From positions 1 through 6,957 of the forward strand of contig JACMLS010000821.1 in the NCBI GenBank assembly GCA_014379485.1: 6,957 nt of DNA. Reading direction: 5' to 3'. Below, piece after piece: positions 1 to 4,964 of the stretch. A model generated the notes under the pieces. That model saw nothing but the letters and a program-made list of their open reading frames with translations. It searched no databases and was not told the DNA's origin. The translations under genes and the position numbers were made by a program. The stretch is from Bacteroidia bacterium. GTDB taxonomy: Bacteria; Bacteroidota; Bacteroidia; B-17B0; Aurantibacillaceae. Each line of letters starts with the position of its first letter. Positions within the stretch are counted from its first letter, which is position 1.

Positions 1-97
1 AATTTTAAAAACAATTCTCAGGATTACTTAATTTAAATGAATCTTTCCTGATTAATTTCGTTATAGATCAGACAAAACTTGTTCCGCAAACAACACT

Positions 98-1243
98 ATG
101 AATTTCGATTTATTAGTAAATACCATCCAGGAAACGCATAATACGCTTCAGCAAAGTGCTCTTAAATCTGTTAATAAACACTTAACTATCAGAAATTGGT
201 TGGTTGGTTTTTACATTGTAGAGTTTGAACAAAAAGGCAATGACCGTGCTAAGTATGGCGAAAAATTGCTTAAAGAATTATCGGACGCAATTAATATAAA
301 GGGACTTTCTGAAACTGCCCTTAAACAAAATCGTCAATTTTATAATGTTTATCCCCAAATTAGCCAAACACTTCCTGATCTATTAAAACTGGTGGGTTTT
401 AGCAATAATCTAATTGGTCAGACGCTGTCTGACCAATTGGTAATTATTGATAATCAATTAATTACAAAAAGTCAGACAGAAACTGACTTTTTGAACAATC
501 CAATTCCAGACGGCCTGCTCATTCAGCCGGAAAAACTTATTAATAGATTATCTTTTTCTCATTTTGCACTGTTAATTCCAATTGAAGATCCGCTTAAACG
601 AACCTTCTACGAAATAGAATGTATAAAGGGAAATTGGAGTGTAGGAGAACTGAAACGACAAATAAATTCTCTTTATTTTGAACGAAGTGGCATGAGCAAC
701 AATCCTGAAAAACTGAGTCATATAGTTCAGGAAAATTCGCAAGCTTTAGTACCAACAGATATTATCAAATCACCTTTTACATTTGAATTCCTGGGCTTAA
801 AAGCAAAAGACGTTGTTTATGAATCTGATCTAGAACAAATGCTCATAGATCATCTCGAAGAATTTTTATTAGAACTTGGGCATGGCTTTTGTTTTGAGGC
901 CAAACAAAAACGAATTTTAATCGGAGAAAAACTTTACCACGTAGACCTTGTATTTTATCATCGTGTCTTAAAATGTCATGTATTGGTAGATTTAAAAATG
1001 AAAGAAGTGGAACATGAAAATATCGGACAATTAAAAACATACATAAACTATTACAAAAAGAATATTATGTTGCCAGATGATAATCCACCGGTAGCTTTAC
1101 TATTAGTAACAGAAAACAATAAAGCGCTGGTAGAATATGCAATGGCCGATTCAGATCAGCATTTATTTGTGAGTAAATATGTACTTGGATTACCAAGTAC
1201 AAAACAATTGGAAGAATTTATCCGTAAAGAAATAAACAATTAA
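98..1243 (+). CDS. YhcG/DUF1016-family PD-(D/E)XK nuclease
   Basis: This 381-residue cytoplasmic protein has the two-part plan of the YhcG (DUF1016) family. The helical N-terminal domain includes an SFSHF segment at 152-156, an FYE segment and WSVGELKRQI from Trp180. The C-terminal nuclease fold has Asp283 in HVDLVFYH, Asp298-Leu-Lys300 as the D/E-x-K pair, and Gln311 in GQLKTYINYY. All expected catalytic positions are present, so it should be an active metal-dependent nuclease; its target is not evident. Family members are often accessory genes near restriction or defence loci, but none is visible here. The ATG at 98 is the only common start codon after the in-frame stop at 53-55, and no Shine-Dalgarno is seen. 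The region around residues 105-150 is longer than usual for the family and carries two perfect DNA palindromes. The next gene starts 23 bases downstream. The fold is clear; the role is not. Confidence 0.9.
   Translation: MNFDLLVNTIQETHNTLQQSALKSVNKHLTIRNWLVGFYIVEFEQKGNDRAKYGEKLLKELSDAINIKGLSETALKQNRQFYNVYPQISQTLPDLLKLVGFSNNLIGQTLSDQLVIIDNQLITKSQTETDFLNNPIPDGLLIQPEKLINRLSFSHFALLIPIEDPLKRTFYEIECIKGNWSVGELKRQINSLYFERSGMSNNPEKLSHIVQENSQALVPTDIIKSPFTFEFLGLKAKDVVYESDLEQMLIDHLEEFLLELGHGFCFEAKQKRILIGEKLYHVDLVFYHRVLKCHVLVDLKMKEVEHENIGQLKTYINYYKKNIMLPDDNPPVALLLVTENNKALVEYAMADSDQHLFVSKYVLGLPSTKQLEEFIRKEINN
412..438. repeat. Perfect 12-bp inverted repeat inside the nuclease gene
   Basis: The arms AATTGGTCAGAC (412-423) and GTCTGACCAATT (427-438) are exact reverse complements around a 3-base spacer. 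The stem extends outward by a G-U pair and a C-G pair (410 with 440). It encodes residues 106-114 (IGQTLSDQL). Exact symmetry of this length inside coding sequence is not required by the protein. Confidence 0.85.
465..493. repeat. Perfect 11-bp inverted repeat inside the nuclease gene
   Basis: The arms CAAAAAGTCAG (465-475) and CTGACTTTTTG (483-493) are exact reverse complements around a 7-base loop. It lies 27 bases after the first palindrome and shares its GTCAGAC core; the two cores, at 417 and 471, are 54 bases (18 codons) apart and in the same reading frame. The encoded peptides GQTLSD and SQTETD are alike. On the + strand the right arm ends in five Ts, so it could also slow transcription. 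Confidence 0.8.
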
Positions 1244-1266
1244 GTAAGTCTACTAAAAACCATTTT

Positions 1267-2280
1267 ATGAAAAAAATAATTTTCGCCGCCTTGTTCTTCC
1301 CGCTCCTTTTTACGGGACAAATAAAAAACATGGATGTTCCTTTTGCAGAATATCCGTACGATAACAGCTCCTGCTCTGGCTTTAAACATCCAACTGGTTC
1401 ACTGGTATTTATTCCTTCTGACGCATTTGTGATGGAAGACGGAAGTAATTGCAAAGGAAAAATTGTAATTAAATACAGGGAGCTGCATACGCGCATTGAT
1501 ATGCTGGCATCTGGCATAAACATGATTCTTTACAGGGAAGGAAAAAGAAAAATGCTTGAGTCTGTAGGAATGTTTGAGATCAGCGCCACCTGTAGCGGAA
1601 AGCCAATGAAACTTGCCAACGGAAAATTTATACAGGTGCGCATGAAATGTTTGCGCAATGCCGATAATTTACAGGCATTTTTTTACGAGAAAGATAAAGG
1701 TTACTGGACGGATGAAGCCACAGCGGTTACAGATTTCAGCTACAAAAAAAACGATAACAATGCAGACAATTTTAAATTGTGGGGCAACAGCAGCGTTGGA
1801 AACACAGCAATACAAAATATAGAACTGGAAGGAAATGACAGCGCATATATGAAAATGGTAAATACAATGATGGGTTCTTTGCCAGAAGGATTTATTAAAG
1901 GAATGAATGTAAAAACCATGGGAATTCACAACTACGATTTTGTAATTAAAGATGAGAAAGCAATTCCCATTATAGCTAAATTCAAATTAAAGACAGGCGA
2001 GGACATTACAGAAGTTGTGCGTGTTGCCTATACTAAAAAAAATACGCTGATCCAGTATTCTCCTGATGATATGGCTGAGCGCTTTGTTCTACTGCCTGAA
2101 AAAGGAATAAGAATTTTTGTTTATTACGAAGACGGCTCGGTTGCTATTATGAACCAGGAAGAACTGGACAAACTGAATCTTTCAAATTTAAGGGGTAAAG
2201 AACATACTTTTCTGTTAGAAAAACTGCCGGCAAAACCTAAAGACAGGGCAGCGCTTGCTGAAGCAACACGAATAAAATAA
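1267..2280 (+). CDS. Secreted protein with ESxGMFEI-type surface module
   Basis: This 337-residue protein starts with a basic-hydrophobic signal peptide (MKKIIFAALFFPLLFTGQ), so it should leave the cytoplasm. No lipobox cysteine follows, which favours a soluble periplasmic or surface protein. Residues about 40-130 carry a pattern I recognise from many Bacteroidota surface proteins: IPSDAF at 49-54, a GK-x-x-IKYREL stretch ending near 73, Asp78 followed by an SGI turn at 82-84, and ESVGMFEI at 98-105. The function of this module is not established. Residues about 130-337 contain beta-rich segments such as IRIFVYYEDGSVAIM that I do not recognise; there are no catalytic motifs. It begins 23 bases after the nuclease gene and is followed after 79 bases by another exported protein, which suggests a shared transcript. 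The leader is A/T-rich with no Shine-Dalgarno. Confidence 0.8.
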   Translation: MKKIIFAALFFPLLFTGQIKNMDVPFAEYPYDNSSCSGFKHPTGSLVFIPSDAFVMEDGSNCKGKIVIKYRELHTRIDMLASGINMILYREGKRKMLESVGMFEISATCSGKPMKLANGKFIQVRMKCLRNADNLQAFFYEKDKGYWTDEATAVTDFSYKKNDNNADNFKLWGNSSVGNTAIQNIELEGNDSAYMKMVNTMMGSLPEGFIKGMNVKTMGIHNYDFVIKDEKAIPIIAKFKLKTGEDITEVVRVAYTKKNTLIQYSPDDMAERFVLLPEKGIRIFVYYEDGSVAIMNQEELDKLNLSNLRGKEHTFLLEKLPAKPKDRAALAEATRIK

Positions 2281-2327
2281 GGGACAAGGAAAGGGACGAG
2301 GGAAGAGTGCAAGTGAGGAATGATGAA
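2281..2327 (+). repeat. Purine-rich degenerate heptamer-like tract
   Basis: Directly after the stop codon at 2280 the + strand is almost purely purine. It contains repeated GGGAC-like units: GGGACAA at 2281, GGGACGA at 2293 and GGGAAGA at 2300, with weaker 7-base steps continuing to about 2327. The composition contrasts with the neighbouring coding sequence. It resembles decayed short tandem repeats. No transcription terminator hairpin is seen here. Confidence 0.5.
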
Positions 2328-2332
2328 ACTAA

Positions 2333-2353
2333 AATTAACTGACAACCGATAAC
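2333..2353 (-). repeat. GTTATCG-type heptamer repeat, three units, minus orientation
   Basis: Read on the minus strand, three consecutive 7-base units each begin with GTT: GTTATCG, GTTGTCA and GTTAATT. They end six bases before the start codon at 2360. The same kind of unit recurs in plus orientation after that gene, at 3067-3115. Confidence 0.5.
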
Positions 2354-2359
2354 TCAAAC

Positions 2360-3058
2360 ATGAAAAATAAAATTTTACTTGCAGTACTTCTTTTAATGGG
2401 AATAAAATTTTCTGCGCAGACAACCAATGATATCTGGAGAACAACAGAAGTTTTTCGCATTCCGGTTAAAGAAAAAATTAATTTACCACTCAGGAAATTT
2501 CCGGTTGAGCTGATCCGCGCTTATTGCGAAGGAAGTATTAAAGCTTATTATCCACTTGATACAACCAAAGAATGTTCTTATCACGAATTCATGGCACATT
2601 TTAACCTGGGTGTGGCCCAACCAGATCCGGCAGCATCTGGCGATGAATTTCAGACAGCGCCTTGTCCGCAGACTTTTTGTAAGGGAAACGACGAGTCTAT
2701 GCTTGAGAATTTTTTAGTCTATATTGAGTTGCTGCAGGTAAAACGTTTCGATAAAAACAAATCAATGGAAACTATTGATGTAAAATACGTGAGGCTAAAA
2801 TACGTTTATACCAAACACGATCTTGAAGTAGTAATTGATGGGCCGGTTTTTAAATACGCAGACATTGCCGCGCTTGCACAAACTTATCCGGACTGGTACA
2901 AAGTTCCCAACTACAAAAACACAGCGGAGAATTTTACAATGAAAAAAATCATTGAGAGCAGAATGTTTACCGGAAACGTAGTTGTTCCAAAAAACAAACC
3001 AAAGGTATATCCCGAAAACAAAAAGAACAATACTGAACACGATCAGTGGAATCATTAG
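2360..3058 (+). CDS. Small secreted GldN/PorN-like protein
   Basis: This 232-residue protein has a signal peptide with a likely cut after Ala19 (FSA|Q). Residues 24-44 read DIWRTTEVFRIPVKEKINLPL. A segment ending GSIKAYYPLD follows. That matches the N-terminal pattern of GldN/PorN proteins: an I-W-R start, a conserved EK-x-N-x-PL stretch, then an I/L-x-A-Y segment. GldN/PorN are periplasmic partners of GldK in the type IX secretion and gliding machinery. This protein is shorter than the roughly 300 residues usual for GldN, lacks the gldKLM neighbours, and carries a Cys-rich insert (ECS, PCP, TFC) in the middle. It is therefore more likely a paralogue or distant relative than the core component. 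The C-terminus is Lys/Asn-rich and looks disordered. The start is preceded by A/T-rich sequence without Shine-Dalgarno. The family link comes from motif memory and is tentative. Confidence 0.7.
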   Translation: MKNKILLAVLLLMGIKFSAQTTNDIWRTTEVFRIPVKEKINLPLRKFPVELIRAYCEGSIKAYYPLDTTKECSYHEFMAHFNLGVAQPDPAASGDEFQTAPCPQTFCKGNDESMLENFLVYIELLQVKRFDKNKSMETIDVKYVRLKYVYTKHDLEVVIDGPVFKYADIAALAQTYPDWYKVPNYKNTAENFTMKKIIESRMFTGNVVVPKNKPKVYPENKKNNTEHDQWNH

Positions 3059-3066
3059 TGAAATGA

Positions 3067-3115
3067 GTTATCTGTTGTCGGTTGTTTGTTAATGGTTATT
3101 AGTTAATAGTTAAGC
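3067..3115 (+). repeat. Seven-unit degenerate heptamer array (GTTATYR type)
   Basis: GTT occurs at exact 7-base spacing at 3067, 3074, 3081, 3088, 3095, 3102 and 3109. The four following bases vary, with A/T then T/A preferred. That makes seven back-to-back units in the 108-base gap between two exported-protein genes. No stop-coupled hairpin or clear promoter is visible in the gap. It mirrors the minus-oriented units at 2333-2353. Confidence 0.65.
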
Positions 3116-3166
3116 CAGTTCTACGACCCATCAAATCCGGGAATTTATTCGTAAATTTATTCCGGT

Positions 3167-4870
3167 ATGAGACTGAAAAAATCAATTGCTTTTGTTTTGT
3201 TGTTGATTGCTGGAGGAGTAATTTTTAACTCCTGCAAAAAAAACACGGGCATTATTTTTAAGATCTTTAATCTTGGTTACAAGGCTTACACCCCACTCGA
3301 AAAAAAATCTGAATTTGTATATGAAGGCTTGCTGGGCGAATACCTAGTTGCAAATGAAAGGGCCCTGCTGATCAACAGAATTGATAATGAAACGTACAGG
3401 ATCCGGTTTCTGCCTTCTTTTTTAAGTGAAGACACTAAAGAACTCACCGGATTTATTACAACGCTTAACAACAGAAAATACCTGAATCTTTATACTGACG
3501 ACAGTAATTATTTATTGTTCAGGATAGACACACTCGGAGATTCTATTTCAATAAAATTACTTACTCACCAGATTACCAATTACACAAAAGATGTAGATCT
3601 GAAAAGCTGGCTTAAAAAAGATGGCAACATTCCCGATTCAAGCGTTGCCTTGCTTCAACTGCCCTCAGTAAAAATGAAAGAGGGGGCAGCAGAAGACTGG
3701 AGCAAGAACCAGTTGCGTTTACAGGTAAGGGACATTGAAGGTTATTACCGTTTCGAAAAAATATTTCCGGATGATCATAATCTGGAAGAATTAAAGAAAA
3801 TGGCTATTGAAAAAACAGTGAACCGCGCAAATAAAGTTTCTGTCTTGTATCAACTAATGCAAAAATATCCCGAATCAAAAAACGAAGTGATTGAACGGGC
3901 CAGAACAGTTTGCACTACTACGCAAAATTGCCTCGATTTCATTTCTTATTTTCCGGAGATCGCAGTTAAAGACAGCGTTACAGACAAAGCTTTCAGATAC
4001 GCCAGAACAGAAACTGATTACAGGATTCTGATGGAAAAATTTCCGGACCACAAAAAAACTCCGGTTATAATGAGCAAATTATATTATGAAGAAAAATCGA
4101 AATGCCTGAATGAAAACGAACTGGGTGCTTTGAAAATAAAATACAGTAACAATGCTGCATTCATCAGAACTATGAATGCTATTCGCGAATTTGAAAAAAT
4201 TTCTTTTGCAGAAGTTCAGTTCAACAAATACTCTTACCTGCTTTCAAAAAATTCAAAAGAAATTATTGACAGGGCTTTGCTTTTTATTTCAGAAACCAAT
4301 CGCGAAAAACAAAAGCTGACAGATGTATTTGTTATTGTGAATTGTAATCTTGTTGATGCGAAAGAGCCTCACTCAGGCCTTATCAATTTCAAACAATCGC
4401 TCAATAGGAGTCTTAGTCTGAAAAAATTTATCAGCTCTAATCCTCCCAAAAATGTTGTTTTTCATTTTATTCCCTGTGGCAGCGGCGGAATTAACGACTC
4501 GCTAACTGATGGAAGCGTAAAATTTATCCTGTCTGCAAAAGCTGCTGAAGAATACAAATCCAGATTTTTGAAATTGTGTTTTTCTCATAAAAGAAAGATC
4601 ATAGTGCCCGATGTAAACAGAGAATACGTTGCTGACACTTATGTGCGCGAGGAAGAGTTGGAAAACTATCTCTGCACTAGGCTTGTTGCTAAATTAAAAG
4701 CCGACAAAAAATCTGATATAAAAATTCTACCTGCAAATTTCTGGGAAGAAGAATACGGAAAAGAGCTGCCTGAATTTGAAGAGGTGCGCATGGTGATCAT
4801 CAATTCTTTTTACGCAGAAAAAAAACTACGCAGAAAAAATCCGGGCGATTATGTGCTGGATGTAAAGTAA
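3167..4870 (+). CDS. Lipoprotein with lipocalin-like N-terminus and helical repeats
   Basis: This 567-residue protein has a lipoprotein signal peptide: basic MRLKK, a hydrophobic core, then FNSC with Cys23 as the likely lipidated residue. The -3 and -2 residues (Phe, Asn) are not ideal, but Ser-Cys followed by Lys-Lys is common in Bacteroidota lipoproteins. Residues about 50-135 form short alternating beta strands (EGLLGEYLVAN to LFRIDTLGDSISIKLL), resembling the small lipocalin-like lipoproteins of this phylum. From about 225 to 315 there are three helical units near 30 residues, each with a Y/F-P-E/D turn (KYPESK, YFPEIA, KFPDHK), similar to TPR-like repeats. Residues about 320-567 match nothing I recognise and show no catalytic signature. 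It probably sits in the outer membrane facing the periplasm or surface and binds a partner through the repeats. It is the last gene of the rightward group and ends 94 bases before the convergent barrel gene. Confidence 0.75.
   Translation: MRLKKSIAFVLLLIAGGVIFNSCKKNTGIIFKIFNLGYKAYTPLEKKSEFVYEGLLGEYLVANERALLINRIDNETYRIRFLPSFLSEDTKELTGFITTLNNRKYLNLYTDDSNYLLFRIDTLGDSISIKLLTHQITNYTKDVDLKSWLKKDGNIPDSSVALLQLPSVKMKEGAAEDWSKNQLRLQVRDIEGYYRFEKIFPDDHNLEELKKMAIEKTVNRANKVSVLYQLMQKYPESKNEVIERARTVCTTTQNCLDFISYFPEIAVKDSVTDKAFRYARTETDYRILMEKFPDHKKTPVIMSKLYYEEKSKCLNENELGALKIKYSNNAAFIRTMNAIREFEKISFAEVQFNKYSYLLSKNSKEIIDRALLFISETNREKQKLTDVFVIVNCNLVDAKEPHSGLINFKQSLNRSLSLKKFISSNPPKNVVFHFIPCGSGGINDSLTDGSVKFILSAKAAEEYKSRFLKLCFSHKRKIIVPDVNREYVADTYVREEELENYLCTRLVAKLKADKKSDIKILPANFWEEEYGKELPEFEEVRMVIINSFYAEKKLRRKNPGDYVLDVK
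4811..4838 (+). repeat. 12-bp direct repeat with adenine run
   Basis: TACGCAGAAAAA occurs at 4811-4822 and again at 4827-4838, a 16-base offset. The copies are read in different frames (YAEK, then LRRK). A run of eight adenines (4818-4825) spans the junction. The repeat lies about 32 bases before the lipoprotein stop codon, so slippage here would change only the tail of the protein. Confidence 0.55.
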
Positions 4871-4891
4871 TTTTTGATTTCCACATTTTTC

Positions 4892-4957
4892 AACCGCAAC
4901 AGAAACAATAGAGCACATATAAACCTCTTAATTGTGTTCTATGTGTTTATTGTGGTT
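4892..4957. terminator. Bidirectional terminator hairpin between convergent genes
   Basis: Two gene ends face each other across 4871-4964. The left arm (about 4892-4917) pairs with the right arm (about 4933-4957). AACCGCAA at 4892-4899 pairs with TTGTGGTT at 4950-4957, with one G-T pair. ATAGAGCACA at 4908-4917 pairs with TGTGTTCTAT at 4933-4942, also with one G-T pair. The middle of the stem is mismatched. T-rich sequence follows on the + strand (TTTTCAATTTT), and T-rich sequence also follows on the minus strand, reading the A-rich complement of 4871-4890. Position and symmetry fit a shared terminator; the long imperfect stem makes strength uncertain. Confidence 0.6.
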
Positions 4958-4964
4958 TTCAATT

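Noticed and set aside
53..60. TAATTTCG as a Bacteroidota -7 promoter element (TAnnTTTG) for the nuclease gene
   Set aside because: One fixed position differs and no TTG-type -33 element lies at the expected distance, so I do not call a promoter.
843..1040. Minus-strand open frame of 65 codons inside the nuclease gene
   Set aside because: It lies opposite the catalytic domain of a well-supported gene and has no recognisable protein features.
98..1243. Restriction-modification or toxin-antitoxin partner for the nuclease
   Set aside because: No methyltransferase, specificity subunit or small antitoxin-like gene is present within the window, and only 97 bases are visible upstream.
1740..1752. 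Run of adenines in the 1267-2280 gene as a frameshift site
   Set aside because: The reading frame is intact on both sides and codes for lysines; no alternative frame product is plausible.
3067..3115. Heptamer array as a CRISPR or as a set of direct transcription-factor sites
   Set aside because: The units are back to back with no spacers, so it is not CRISPR; the degeneracy and lack of a nearby promoter give no ground for an operator call.
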